Positions 16,728-25,955 of a stretch of DNA of 33,312 nt are shown here, in pieces (positions within the stretch are counted from its first letter, which is position 1; the number at the start of each line of letters is the position of its first letter). A program made the translations under genes and the position numbers. The notes beneath the pieces were generated by a model, which was not told where the DNA came from, did no database searches, and was given only the letters and a program-made list of their open reading frames with translations. The stretch is from the NCBI GenBank assembly GCA_009838075.1, contig VXSG01000055.1, forward strand, positions 1 through 33,312, written 5' to 3'. Origin of the DNA: Boseongicola sp. SB0665_bin_10. Lineage in GTDB: Bacteria > Pseudomonadota > Alphaproteobacteria > Rhodobacterales > Rhodobacteraceae.

Positions 16728-18392
16728 TCACGCGGAGTTGCGGCAGAAACATGACGCAGTGACGGGGACGTCCGCCCGCGCCATGGCAATCGCGAGCTTT
16801 GGCCGGACGATAGCCGCCTCGTCTGCGCGCCCGAGAGTTTCCAGGCATTCGAGATATCCGTGCAGGCTCCAGACGTTGTCCGGGTGCTGGCATGCCCGAC
16901 TCAGCGTGGCGTCGTAGCCGAGATCCGCGCGATAGATCGCCGCCGCCTCCTCTACGCGGCCTTGCTCCAGCAGCAATGCGCCGAGCGCGTGGCGGGTCGG
17001 CTGCATCCAGCCCCATGGTTCGTCGTAGGCAAGGCCGTCATCGAGGTCCACCGAGCGGCGAAGCCGCCTGAAGGCCGTTTCAACGTCGCCGCGCCGGTAG
17101 GCAATTTCCCCGTGCATCATCTCCCGTGCCACGGCGAGTATGTCCCGGCAGGAGTTGTTGAAGACATACCGGCTGTCAGGGACATGACCGAGCGCCGTCT
17201 CGAACGCCGTCGCCTCGCGTTCGGCCGCTTCGACGTCACCGATCACGGCGCTGGCGACGGCCTTCGCGTAGCGTGTCATCGCGGTCGTGACGCAGAAGAG
17301 CTCCCGGTCCTCCGGCAAGTCAAGTGCCAGGATGTCGTTCCAGCGCCCGAACCGGATGAGCACGTGCTGCTTCATCGGCACGAACCCTTCCAGCCAGTCG
17401 GCCATGGGCGGCGATGTCATGGCGAGCAGATCGGCCGGAAGGCCGGAGGCCATCTCCTCGGCCGCGGCCAAGGCCGGCTCGAACTGGCCAAGGAACATCG
17501 CGCCGTAGATCTTGAAGTGGAAATTGTGGCAGCGATAGAGCGAATAGAAGTTGGCCGCGCCTTCGCGTGCGAGGTACTTCCTGTCGGCGGCGATCGCCGC
17601 CTCGTTCGTGCGCACCACACTCGCGTAGTCGCCGCAAAGCACGTCTATGTGGGTTGGCATGTGGCGGAGATGTCCGGCATCCGGCACTGCATTCCGCAAC
17701 CGTTCGCAGGCGCCGAATGCGCGCTCGGGATGCGGGGACATTTCCATGAGATGGATGTACATGTGCAGGAGTCCGGCATGGGGTTCCCCGCCGCTCGTCT
17801 CCCGCGCCCGCATGCCGCTCTCCAGCACATCAGTGGCCTCGGCGGTACTTGCGCCGTCCGCGATTCGCCCGGTCTTCAGGTCCCAGAGCGCCCAGGGCGT
17901 AAGGTTCATCAGCGCTTCGGCAAAGAGCGCCTGGACATCGGGATCGTCCGGATGGGCCCTGTACACCTGCCGCATGGCTGCGGCCCAGTCATGGTTCCAC
18001 GCATCCATTTCGTCGTTCGGCAAGGGCGAAGGGCAACGTCTGCCGAGGGCATCGATGAGCGCTTGCTCAACGGCGGTCGCACCCGCCGACAACCGGCGCG
18101 CAGACTCCGCCGCCTCGTGCGCTGCCCTCACGGACCGGGCGAGGTCTTCGCTGTCGAAGTCGTCCCAAGGCTTGTTGTAGTTCGGCCCCGACGCGTAGGC
18201 GATGCCCCACCACGCCATGGCGCAATCTGCATCCGCATCGAGCGCCCTGCGGAAACAGGCCACGGCTTCGGCATGGTTGAAGCCGTAGGCCCAGATCAGT
18301 CCGCGGTCGAACCAGACCTGTGCCTCGGGTGCCTGCGTCGTCACCGGCCGGCTGTATCCTCCGAGATCAAAATACCCGCTCCCGTCCGCCAT
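16728..18392 (-). CDS. Tetratricopeptide-repeat protein with a histidine-rich core
   Basis: A 554-residue protein without signal peptide or membrane segment. TPR-like helix pairs occur throughout, for example WFDRGLIWAYGFNHAEAVAC (27-46) followed by FRRALDADADCAMAWWGIAY, and HALGALLLEQGRVEEAAAIY near the C-terminus. The middle holds a cluster of histidines at 205, 210, 214, 221, 241, 244 and 248, in the family-typical LLHMYIHLMEMS and HLRHMPTHIDV segments, plus RCHNFHF (287-293). This pattern is conserved in the family and could bind metal, but no function is established that I know of. AGGGAG precedes the ATG at seven bases. It stands alone, convergent with DUF1285, with a recombinase remnant upstream. 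Confidence 0.85.
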   Translation of the reverse strand: MADGSGYFDLGGYSRPVTTQAPEAQVWFDRGLIWAYGFNHAEAVACFRRALDADADCAMAWWGIAYASGPNYNKPWDDFDSEDLARSVRAAHEAAESARRLSAGATAVEQALIDALGRRCPSPLPNDEMDAWNHDWAAAMRQVYRAHPDDPDVQALFAEALMNLTPWALWDLKTGRIADGASTAEATDVLESGMRARETSGGEPHAGLLHMYIHLMEMSPHPERAFGACERLRNAVPDAGHLRHMPTHIDVLCGDYASVVRTNEAAIAADRKYLAREGAANFYSLYRCHNFHFKIYGAMFLGQFEPALAAAEEMASGLPADLLAMTSPPMADWLEGFVPMKQHVLIRFGRWNDILALDLPEDRELFCVTTAMTRYAKAVASAVIGDVEAAEREATAFETALGHVPDSRYVFNNSCRDILAVAREMMHGEIAYRRGDVETAFRRLRRSVDLDDGLAYDEPWGWMQPTRHALGALLLEQGRVEEAAAIYRADLGYDATLSRACQHPDNVWSLHGYLECLETLGRADEAAIVRPKLAIAMARADVPVTASCFCRNSA

Positions 18393-18465
18393 GATGATGC
18401 TCCCTGTCGTTCGATCCGAAGCGGCAAGGGCTCAGCCACGCGCCGGACCTGCTCCCGATGTCGAA

Positions 18466-18765
18466 TCACCAGTTCCGGGACAATGCCGGTCCTGATGCCC
18501 GTCGCGGCCGTTCGAGCGAAGGTGCGGGCTCGCACGGTGACCCACGAGCGTTGTCGTATGGAAGGGATGTCACAGTCAACCGCGGCATGATCGCCGCGTC
18601 GCAGGTCTCCGGATGGTCCGGCGCCACGGCAAACCGCGCCACGCTGCTCCGACACAAGTCCGCCATGTCGGACCGGATGTCAGCGAGTTCGGCGGGCACA
18701 GCGGACAATCGCCTGGCCAGTTCCTCCCGCCGCGCTTTCAACTCGCAAAGCCGGTCCTGCCCCTT
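18466..18765 (-). pseudogene. Remnant of a large serine recombinase C-terminus
   Basis: An open frame bounded by stops, with no plausible start, reads DRLCELKARREELARRLS, then AVPAELADIRSDMADLCR, then SSVARFAVAPDHPETCDAA. This is the layout of the coiled-coil and C-terminal tail of large serine site-specific recombinases (resolvase/invertase superfamily), where a run like L-x-R-x-E-L-x-x-R-L precedes a P-D-I-x-x-x-x-A-x-x-Y-R-x-K-V block and an L-x-x-P-E block. The catalytic and zinc-ribbon parts are missing, and key residues (YRRKV read here as CRSSV) have decayed. After about residue 65 the similarity fades. It is most likely the footprint of a lost phage or integrative element. The identification is from pattern memory, not a search. 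Confidence 0.55.
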
Positions 18766-18838
18766 TCATGGCCGCCGCCCCCGATCGCGGCACGACGGAT
18801 GTCCCCGCCGGAAAAAGGGAACTTGCGCAATGCCTGGC

Positions 18839-19333
18839 TCAGGCCAGCCGCCTTTCGCAGAACACGCTCAGCGGGTCCTCACCGTACTCGCCGAAGGGCG
18901 GAATGCGCACATACCCATGACGCTCGTACAGGGCGAGGGCATCGGGCTGGAGAACGCCCGTCTCAAGGCGCGCGATGACGATGCCCCGAGAGATCAAGCT
19001 CGATTCGAGTGCGTCCAGCAGCGCGCCGCCTATGCCGCGGCCGCGAAATTCGGGATTGACGTACATCCGCTTGATCTCGCCGTATCGGGGGGACGTGCGG
19101 CTCGAGGGCATGCGCTTGGCCGCCCCGCATCCGACCGCCTCCCCGGCCACGAGCGCGACGAGGAACGTGGCGTCATCGTGCTCCAGCGCCTCGACGGGAT
19201 CGAGATGGTTGCTCTCTGCCGGGTAAAGGGAGAGCTGGAGGCGGTCGAGCATGCCAATGAGCCGACGCGCCCGCGGATCCGAAGGTGCGAGCGGCCGGAT
19301 CTCGAAGTCCTTGTACCTTGGCGGGTCCTGCAT
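18839..19333 (-). CDS. GNAT family N-acetyltransferase
   Basis: A 164-residue acetyltransferase. The acetyl-CoA pyrophosphate loop is R97-G-R-G-I-G102 in NPEFRGRGIGGALL, after the EIKRMYVNPEF strand typical of GNATs, and the C-terminal ALYERHGYVRIPPFGEY segment matches motif B. The substrate cannot be told from sequence. I start at the ATG 19331-19333, which has GGAG five bases upstream; a longer frame to 19393 has no ribosome site. It lies downstream of the P450 gene on the same strand, 88 bases after that gene's stop. Confidence 0.9.
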   Translation of the reverse strand: MQDPPRYKDFEIRPLAPSDPRARRLIGMLDRLQLSLYPAESNHLDPVEALEHDDATFLVALVAGEAVGCGAAKRMPSSRTSPRYGEIKRMYVNPEFRGRGIGGALLDALESSLISRGIVIARLETGVLQPDALALYERHGYVRIPPFGEYGEDPLSVFCERRLA

Positions 19334-19421
19334 CCGGTCTCCGGTCACGCACTTATGCGAGGCATCGGACAATCGCTTGATGCACTTGTACACGGTTTCG
19401 TTCGATGCACGTCAATGCCGG

Positions 19422-20855
19422 TCAAGTTCGCTTCCTTCGCCCCAAGCGCACGAAGAGATTCGTCGGAAACATCGTGAATGCCAATTGTTCCCGTACACTG
19501 GCCCGATCAACGGGCAGCACGTCGAAGTTGGCGCACAACATGGCGAGCACCGCCCTGATCTCGAGCATGGCAAGATTGCGTCCGGGACAGAAGCGCGGAC
19601 CGGCTCCGAACGGAACGAAGGCACGGTGATCGTGCGGGCCGCGCCTTTCTTCCGGTTTCACGAGCCAGCGTTCCGGATCGAAGCGATCCCCGTTCATGAA
19701 GTGCTCGTCCCTGGTTGCCAGGTGACGCAGCAGCATGAAGATCGTAGTTCCCTCCGGGATTCTGCGCCCAAGGATCCAGGTGTCGTTCAGCGGCTCCAGC
19801 ATGTGCAGTGGCGCGACGGGCTTGAGGCGCATGGATTCGCTGCTGACAGCATCGATCACCGGCATCCGCTTCGTCTGCTCGAAATCCACCATTCCAGGGG
19901 CGTTCGATGCGGTGAGCGCATCGATCTCGTGTCGACAGCGATCGAGCCAGTCCGGACTTCCGGCAAGAAGATGAACCGTCCAGGCGATCGTGTTCGCCGT
20001 CGTGTCCTCGCCGGCGAGCAGCAGGTTGCCGACATTGGCGAATATCTCCTCGTTGGTGACCCGGGAACCTTCGGCCTCCATCTCGGTGATGATGGCCTCG
20101 AGGAAGTCCCGGGGCGAGCGGCGACGCCCGGGCTCGCGTTCAAGACGATCGCGCACGGTCTTCACCATGGCGGCGAACTCAAGCTCAAGGGCGTCCAGCG
20201 CACGATCAAGCCTGCGGTCCGCCGGAAGGCGGATGAAACGCCAGTAGGGGTACGGCGAGTTCAAGCGCCTGTGCAGAACCGGAAACACCTTGGCGAGATG
20301 GCGCTGGATCGTGGGGCCCGGCGTCTCCAGCGTGTTGATGTCGATGCCGAAGGCCAGCTGGGTCGCAACGTCGACGGTGAAGCGCATCAGGTCGCGGCAA
20401 AGGTCGACGAGATCTCCCGCGTCGGCTGCCCGCTCCCAGCGCCGCTGCAGCCGCCCGACCGTGGTGGCAATCCCTGGAAAGAAGTCCTCGATCCTTGCGC
20501 GGTTCAGCGCATCGACGACGATGCGGCGCTGCCTGCGCCAGTCGTCGCCCTCCGCGGCGAAGACCCCCTTGAGCCGCATCTCGGAAGCCGCGGCCTCGAG
20601 ATAGTGCGGACGGCGGAACCCGTCCGGGCGATCGGCCAGCAGGCGATGGATTTCGGCGCGATCCGAAAGCACAGCCACGCGGTGCGGGCCGAAGCGGATC
20701 TGGTAGAGCGGACCGTACTGGCCGGCCCAGTCCTCGAGATCGAGATGCAGGCGGTCGAAGCGGACCTGGTGCCGGTTGCCGATCAAGGGCAGCCCTCTCG
20801 GACCGGGAAGGTCCTCCGCCCCTGCCCCGCTCCTGCTGTCAATGGTGATGCTCAA
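19422..20855 (-). CDS. Cytochrome P450
   Basis: A 477-residue heme monooxygenase. Visible are the PGPRGLPLIGN proline-rich start (17-27), the I-helix oxygen-activation motif A281-G-E-D-T-T286, the K-helix E340-x-x-R343, the RFDPERW meander region and the heme loop FGAGPRFCPGRNLA with Cys423 as thiolate ligand. The substrate is not predictable; lipid or terpenoid oxidation would be a guess. The chosen start is TTG (20853-20855), with AGGA six bases upstream. A longer frame reaches another TTG at 20999 but has no ribosome site and no conserved sequence. No ferredoxin or reductase gene is nearby, so electron partners must be supplied from elsewhere. The nearby recombinase remnant suggests the area is accessory. 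Confidence 0.94.
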   Translation of the reverse strand: MSITIDSRSGAGAEDLPGPRGLPLIGNRHQVRFDRLHLDLEDWAGQYGPLYQIRFGPHRVAVLSDRAEIHRLLADRPDGFRRPHYLEAAASEMRLKGVFAAEGDDWRRQRRIVVDALNRARIEDFFPGIATTVGRLQRRWERAADAGDLVDLCRDLMRFTVDVATQLAFGIDINTLETPGPTIQRHLAKVFPVLHRRLNSPYPYWRFIRLPADRRLDRALDALELEFAAMVKTVRDRLEREPGRRRSPRDFLEAIITEMEAEGSRVTNEEIFANVGNLLLAGEDTTANTIAWTVHLLAGSPDWLDRCRHEIDALTASNAPGMVDFEQTKRMPVIDAVSSESMRLKPVAPLHMLEPLNDTWILGRRIPEGTTIFMLLRHLATRDEHFMNGDRFDPERWLVKPEERRGPHDHRAFVPFGAGPRFCPGRNLAMLEIRAVLAMLCANFDVLPVDRASVREQLAFTMFPTNLFVRLGRRKRT

Positions 20856-21110
20856 GTCCTTTCCTAGGCTTGCAAGCGCCTCTCCCCGGGCTTGGCAGAT
20901 TCCCGCCTGGTTGGCGATCCACGGAGCGATCCGGAACGCGATGATCGCCAGTCCAGGCGCGAACGGCTGCCATCCACTGCAAAATAGGCATCGCCGCAAT
21001 TCGATTCAACGCGCAAGCGCCTTGGCACATCTCCCAGCATCCGGACGCGAGCCGGGCCTGATTGCCGACGCGGCGCCAAGGTCGGGTCGGACTTCCCCAC
21101 CGACCGGAGC

Positions 21111-21692
21111 TCAGGTCTCCGCCCTGCCTCGCCGGTCGTCGCGGAGGCTGGCATAGAGCACGTGGTTCCGCCAACGTCCGTTGATCTGGAGATAGCCCTG
21201 CGCCACGCCTTCATACTTGTAGCCGCAGTTCTCAAGGAGTCCGCGTGACGCGGCGTTCTCTGGCAGGCATGCGCTCTCGACCCTGCTCAGGTCGATGACC
21301 TCGAACGCGTAGTGCACCATCGCCGTCAGCGCCTCGCGCATGTAGCCTTGGCGCGCATAGTCCACTCCGATCCAGTAGCCGATCATTCCGGACTGGCTCG
21401 GTCCCCGCCGGATGTTCTCCAGCGTGATGGCTCCCAAGAGGCATGCGTCGCTCCGCCTCGAGAGGAACAGCGGCACTGCCGTTCCCTCGCGAATGGAGCG
21501 ACGCGCCCAATGGACACGATTGACGAACCCCTTGCGGGTCAGGTGATCTGTGGACCACGACGGCTCCCAAGACTTCAGGAACTCCGCGCTCTTCTGCCGC
21601 AACTCGCACCAGGGCTGGTAGTCACCCTGGGTGGGCGGGCGCAACACCATGCGCTCGGTGTCGATTCTGACGCGGCCTCTCGTCCACAGCAT
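21111..21692 (-). CDS. RimJ/RimL-type GNAT N-acetyltransferase
   Basis: A 193-residue protein of the RimJ/RimL subclass, whose characterised members acetylate N-termini of ribosomal proteins. It begins with TERMVLRPPTQGDYQPW (12-28), has GYWIGVDYARQGYMREAL (105-122) as the acetyl-CoA loop, and ends with ENAASRGLLENCGYKYEGVAQ, typical of the subclass; the true target is unknown. Its ATG overlaps the M16 peptidase stop as TGATG, so it is translationally coupled and is the last gene of the long cox-thrC-M16 run. The same gene order is common in Rhodobacterales. Confidence 0.92.
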   Translation of the reverse strand: MLWTRGRVRIDTERMVLRPPTQGDYQPWCELRQKSAEFLKSWEPSWSTDHLTRKGFVNRVHWARRSIREGTAVPLFLSRRSDACLLGAITLENIRRGPSQSGMIGYWIGVDYARQGYMREALTAMVHYAFEVIDLSRVESACLPENAASRGLLENCGYKYEGVAQGYLQINGRWRNHVLYASLRDDRRGRAET

Positions 21693-22954
21693 CAGGCCGC
21701 CAGCTTGTCCGTGACTTCCTGAACCGTCGGGGCGGCCGCCACAGGGCCGTAAAGTGCCAAGGCTCCCGCACCGGCGGACACAAGATCGCCCGCCACTTCC
21801 CGCACCGACTGCACGCTGACCGAATCGACCTTCTCGATCGTTTCCTCGATCAAAGGCACACGATCCCAGATCGACAGGAGTTTCGCCAGGCGTTCGGCAC
21901 GGCTCGCGGGCTGCTCGAGCCCCATCAGCAGCCCCGCCTTCAGCTGCGACCTTGCCCGTGCCACTTCCGCCTCGGAAAGGTCATCTACCGACCGTCGCAG
22001 TTCATCCACCGTCAATGCCAATAGCTCGGGGGTCTCCTCGCCGCTGGTCCCGGCATATATCGTCAGGAGGCCGCTGTCCGAATAGGGGCTCGCCTGCGCG
22101 AAAATCGTGTAGCAAAGCCCACGCTTCTCACGTGCCTCCTGAAAGAGCCGAGAAGACATGCCGCCGCCCATCGCGATCGAGAATGCCTGCGCGGAATACA
22201 CGGCATCGTCCCGATATTCAGGACTCTCGAAGGCCAGCGCAACATGAGCCTGTTCCAGTCCCTTCTCAACCCTCGTCTCGCCTCCAAGAAAGCGCCCGGG
22301 CTCGGCTTCGGCCACGGGCCCGGGCGAAAGATGTGCAAACCTCGCCTCGGTCGCCCGAACGATCGCGTCGTGATCGACGGCGCCCGCCGCCGCAATGATC
22401 AGGTTGCCGGGCAAATAGCGCTCTCCGACGAACCCGGACAGATCCTTGCGGCCGAAACGCTCGACCCTGGACGCGGGACCGAGAATCGGGCGGCCAAGGG
22501 GCTGGTCCGGAAATGCCGTCTCCTGCAGCCAGTCGAAGATTATGTCGTCGGGCGTGTCCAGTACCTGTCCGATCTCCTGCAGGATCACGTGTCGTTCAAT
22601 CTCGATCTCACCCGAATCGAAGGCCGGGTTCAGGACGATGTCCGAAAGGACGTCCAGCGCGAGGTCCGTGTGCTCGGCAAGGACGCGTGCATAGAAAGTC
22701 GTCATCTCGCGCGACGTATAGGCATTGATGTAGCCACCGACATCCTCGATCGCCTCTGCGATTTGCAGCGCCGACCGGGTCCCGGTGCCCTTGAACGCCA
22801 TGTGCTCAAGGAAATGAGCGATGCCGTTCTGTTCGGCGCGCTCGTGGCGTCCGCCAGCCGCAATCCAGATGCCAAGCGAGGCGGATTGCAGCCCCGGCAT
22901 GTGCTCGGTCACGACGCGCACGCCGTTCGCCAGCCTGTGTAGTTCAACTGTCAA
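21692..22954 (-). CDS. M16 family zinc metallopeptidase (processing-peptidase-like)
   Basis: A 420-residue member of the pitrilysin/mitochondrial-processing-peptidase-like family. The inverted zinc motif H47-F-L-E50-H51 lies in IAHFLEHMAFKGT, and the downstream glutamate region VILQEIGQVLDTPDD is present, so it should be active. A C-terminal half with the family's AFSIAMGGGMSSRLFQEAREK is also complete. Bacterial homologues trim small peptides; the substrate here is unknown. The start is TTG (22952-22954), overlapping the thrC TGA, with GGGAGGG nine bases upstream; MTVELHRLANGVRVVTEHMP is the expected family start. A longer frame from TTG 22984 is possible but unlikely. Confidence 0.94.
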   Translation of the reverse strand: MTVELHRLANGVRVVTEHMPGLQSASLGIWIAAGGRHERAEQNGIAHFLEHMAFKGTGTRSALQIAEAIEDVGGYINAYTSREMTTFYARVLAEHTDLALDVLSDIVLNPAFDSGEIEIERHVILQEIGQVLDTPDDIIFDWLQETAFPDQPLGRPILGPASRVERFGRKDLSGFVGERYLPGNLIIAAAGAVDHDAIVRATEARFAHLSPGPVAEAEPGRFLGGETRVEKGLEQAHVALAFESPEYRDDAVYSAQAFSIAMGGGMSSRLFQEAREKRGLCYTIFAQASPYSDSGLLTIYAGTSGEETPELLALTVDELRRSVDDLSEAEVARARSQLKAGLLMGLEQPASRAERLAKLLSIWDRVPLIEETIEKVDSVSVQSVREVAGDLVSAGAGALALYGPVAAAPTVQEVTDKLAA

Positions 22955-24342
22955 GCGGCCCGACCCTCCCTGATCGCGCGGCAAAGCTCGGCGAAGTCAT
23001 TCGCCACCCGTGTCACTCGCTCGGGACGCTCATAAAGATCTGCCATCCGGATGGGAAGGGGAGGACGGATGTCCGTCGCCCGCTCCACCGCATCCGGGAA
23101 CTTCGCGGGATCGGCCGTGGCAAGAGCAATCATCGGAATGCGCGGCTCTGCCACTTGACCGGCAACTTCGAGACCGACCGCGGTATGAGGGCAAACAAGC
23201 TGACCGCATGCATCGTGCACCGCCTCGATCCTGGACATCGTCTCCTCTTCCGAAACCCTCCCGCTCACGAAGGTCTCGCCAATTCTGCCGAGCGCGCCGT
23301 CGTCGATCCGAAACCCGTTTCCGGACTTCAGTTGATCCATCAATGACGCGACCGCGCCCGCGTCGCGTCCATATGCGTCGAACAAGAGCCGCTCGAAATT
23401 TGAACTCACCTGGATGTCCATCGAGGGGCTGATCGATGGCCGGACCTCCCCGGTTCGATAGTCTCCGGACACGAGCGCACGGTGCAGGATGTCGTTCTGG
23501 TTCGTGGCAATCACCAGCCGCTCGATGGGCAGCCCCATGCGCCGCGCGACCTCGCCCGCGTAAATGTCGCCAAAATTGCCCGTTGGCACGCAGAAGCTGA
23601 CCTTCCGGACTGGCGCCCCGAGCGCCACGGCGGAAGTGAAGTAGTAAACGACCTGCGCCATCACTCGCGCCCAGTTTATCGAATTCACGGCCGCCAGACG
23701 CATCTCCTCCCGAAATCCCGGATCGGCGAACATGTCCTTCAGATGGCGCTGGCAATCGTCGAACGTGCCTTCGACCGCAAAGGCACGCACGTTCGGCTCG
23801 GTCGGTGTGGTCATCTGGCGCCTCTGCACCTCCGACACCTTGCCGTGCGGATAGAGTATGCAGACATCCACGTTGTCGAGCCCGCGGAACGCCTCGATCG
23901 CGGCGCTCCCGGTATCGCCGCTGGTCGCTCCCACTATGGTGACGCCTTCGCCCCGCCGTTGCAGCACGGACTGGAACATCTGGCCGATGAGCTGCATTGC
24001 AAAGTCCTTGAAGGCCAGCGTCGGACCGTGGAAGAGTTCCAGAAGCCAGATTCCGTCGCCAACCTGTTTCAGGGGCGCACGGCAGACATGTCCAAACCCT
24101 GCATAGGCGGCCTTGATCACCGCACGAAGCTCGTCCTCCTCGAAAGTGTCGCCCACGTACGGCCGGATGATCGCAAACGCCACGTCCTCGTAGCTCTTGC
24201 CATGCAGCGTGGCAATTTCACGCGGCTCGATTGCCGGCACCTCGGCCGGCACGTAAAGTCCCCCGTCGGTGGCAAGCCCGGACAGCATGGCCTCTTCGAA
24301 GGACAGTTCCGGGGCATGTCCGCGTGTCGAGACGTATTTCAT
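22951..24342 (-). CDS. thrC: Threonine synthase
   Basis: A 463-residue PLP enzyme that converts O-phospho-L-homoserine to L-threonine and phosphate in the cytoplasm. It has the N-terminal MKYVSTRGHAPELSFEEAML, the DGGLYVP turn, the PLP lysine Lys112 in LAFKDFAMQ, VGATSGDTGSAAIEAF, the CVPTGNFGDIYAG phosphate loop and a normal family length. GAGGAT lies six bases before the ATG. It follows surf1 by nine bases and overlaps the M16 gene by four, placing an amino acid biosynthesis gene inside the cytochrome oxidase operon, a known arrangement in alphaproteobacteria. Confidence 0.97.
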   Translation of the reverse strand: MKYVSTRGHAPELSFEEAMLSGLATDGGLYVPAEVPAIEPREIATLHGKSYEDVAFAIIRPYVGDTFEEDELRAVIKAAYAGFGHVCRAPLKQVGDGIWLLELFHGPTLAFKDFAMQLIGQMFQSVLQRRGEGVTIVGATSGDTGSAAIEAFRGLDNVDVCILYPHGKVSEVQRRQMTTPTEPNVRAFAVEGTFDDCQRHLKDMFADPGFREEMRLAAVNSINWARVMAQVVYYFTSAVALGAPVRKVSFCVPTGNFGDIYAGEVARRMGLPIERLVIATNQNDILHRALVSGDYRTGEVRPSISPSMDIQVSSNFERLLFDAYGRDAGAVASLMDQLKSGNGFRIDDGALGRIGETFVSGRVSEEETMSRIEAVHDACGQLVCPHTAVGLEVAGQVAEPRIPMIALATADPAKFPDAVERATDIRPPLPIRMADLYERPERVTRVANDFAELCRAIREGRAA

Positions 24343-24351
24343 GCTTGATCC

Positions 24352-25023
24352 TCAGACGGTCCGTTTCCGAATACGCCAGAGCAGAAAGAGAGTCATCACC
24401 GCCCAGACCGCCGCCAGTCCGAACCACTGTACCGCATATCCCAGGTGACTGTTTGAAATGCCCTCGGTCGTCACCGGAAGCGGCATTGCCGGCGGGTCGT
24501 TGCTTGAAGCCTCCCGGGTCACGACAAGTACAGGCTCGGTCTGAAGTTCTGCGGCCATCGCGGCCAGGTCGCGGCCGTACCAGACTCCCGCGTCGAGGTC
24601 AGGCGGTGGCGTCCAGCGGTCCACTTCGTCAGGCCAGTGAAGGTTGCCGAGCACGGTCACCGATCTGGCCGACATGGCGCGGGCGCGGTTCGCGACCGGC
24701 ACGGCTCCCCGGTCCACCATGATTCGCCTTCCGTCCGCCGTCTCGAACGAGGCAACCAGCCTGTAGGCAGGCCCGACCTGCGGCAGGCTCACCAGCACGG
24801 CAACATCCTCGCCGTCAAAGTCGCCTTCGACGATGACGGGAAGGTACTTGTCGCGATCAGCGGTCGGGGCTGCCGGCAGCGGAACCGGGTCCGCGGCAAT
24901 CCTCGATTCGATTTCGGCGAGGATGCCTTCCTTCCAGGCCAGCCTTTGCAACTGCCATGCGCCCAGCGACGCAAGCAGGCAAGAGCCACCTATGCCGACG
25001 ATCAATGGAAAGAGCAGCCGCAT
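24352..25023 (-). CDS. SURF1 family cytochrome oxidase assembly protein
   Basis: A 223-residue inner-membrane protein with the SURF1 topology: one N-terminal helix (about 6-26, ending in GAWQLQRLAWKE), a periplasmic domain, and one C-terminal helix (about 196-217). GAWQLQRLAWK, VDRGAVPVANR and HLGYAVQWFGLAA are family signatures. SURF1 helps insert heme a into subunit I of the aa3 oxidase. I start at ATG 25021-25023, directly before the signal-anchor; an upstream in-frame start would add 13 charged residues. A 94-base gap separates it from coxC. Confidence 0.93.
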   Translation of the reverse strand: MRLLFPLIVGIGGSCLLASLGAWQLQRLAWKEGILAEIESRIAADPVPLPAAPTADRDKYLPVIVEGDFDGEDVAVLVSLPQVGPAYRLVASFETADGRRIMVDRGAVPVANRARAMSARSVTVLGNLHWPDEVDRWTPPPDLDAGVWYGRDLAAMAAELQTEPVLVVTREASSNDPPAMPLPVTTEGISNSHLGYAVQWFGLAAVWAVMTLFLLWRIRKRTV

Positions 25024-25117
25024 GTTCCCCAAGCCTCTGCGCCTTTCCCGAAACTGCACCAAGCGCGCCTGGGACGAAACCCCATCGCTGCGCTGTCACG
25101 CGGCAATCCGTGCCAGG

Positions 25118-25936
25118 TCAACTGCCCCAGATGTAGATCGATGCAAAGAGAAACAGCCAGACGACGTCGACGAAGTGCCAGTACCAGGCCGCGGCCTCGT
25201 ACCCGACATGGCGCTCTGCCGTGAAGTGCCCGGCCCGCACGCGCAGGTAGCACACGAAGAGAAAAATCGTGCCGATGATCACGTGGAACCCGTGGAATCC
25301 GGTCGCCATGAAGAAGGTTGCGCCATAGATGTTGCCCGAGAACCCGAATGCCGCGTGGCTGTACTCATAGGCCTGGAAGACCGTGAAGAGCACGCCAAGG
25401 ATGATCGCAACGATGAGCCCTGTCGCCATGTCCTTGCGATTGTTCTCGTGTGCGATCGCGTGATGAGCCCAAGTTGCCGCCGCCCCGGAGCAGAGGAGGA
25501 TCAGCGTGTTGATGAGCGGCAGGTGCCAGGGATCGAAGGTCTCGATGCCGGCGGGTGGCCAAACGCCGTCCACCGCCGGGCTTTCGGGTCCCATGGGATA
25601 GAGCGCGTTCTTGAAGAAAGCCCAGAACCATGCCGAAAAGAACATGACCTCCGACATGATGAACATGATGAATCCGTAGCGCAGGCCTATTCTCACGACC
25701 GGCGTGTGGTCGCCGACGATGGATTCCCGGATCACGTCCGCCCACCAGGCATACATGACGTAGAAAACGCCAATCATGCCGATGATGAACATGTAGGGCT
25801 GCTTGAGGTTCTCCGGAGTGTTCTGCCCAAATGCCAGCACGAAGCCGAACAGCATGATGAATCCGGAAACCGCGCCGATGAATGGCCAGACCGACGGGTG
25901 CAGGATGTGATAGTCGTGGTTCTTTTCGTGCGCCAT
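25118..25936 (-). CDS. ctaE: Cytochrome c oxidase subunit III
   Basis: A 272-residue membrane protein with seven hydrophobic helices, the usual length for subunit III of aa3-type oxidases. It begins [19 protein letters not shown] and includes [17 protein letters not shown] with the conserved glutamate region upstream (SEVMFF), HEN...DM and the C-terminal [17 protein letters not shown]. Subunit III stabilises subunit I against turnover inactivation and helps proton uptake. GGAGAAGG precedes the ATG. It follows ctaG by 19 bases. Also known as coxC. Confidence 0.97.
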   Translation of the reverse strand: MAHEKNHDYHILHPSVWPFIGAVSGFIMLFGFVLAFGQNTPENLKQPYMFIIGMIGVFYVMYAWWADVIRESIVGDHTPVVRIGLRYGFIMFIMSEVMFFSAWFWAFFKNALYPMGPESPAVDGVWPPAGIETFDPWHLPLINTLILLCSGAAATWAHHAIAHENNRKDMATGLIVAIILGVLFTVFQAYEYSHAAFGFSGNIYGATFFMATGFHGFHVIIGTIFLFVCYLRVRAGHFTAERHVGYEAAAWYWHFVDVVWLFLFASIYIWGS

Positions 25937-25955
25937 GCCGGCCTTCTCCAGGGTT

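Noticed and set aside
20856-20999. 48-residue N-terminal extension of the P450
   Set aside because: It starts at a TTG without ribosome site and has no conserved sequence; the TTG at 20855 has AGGA at six bases.
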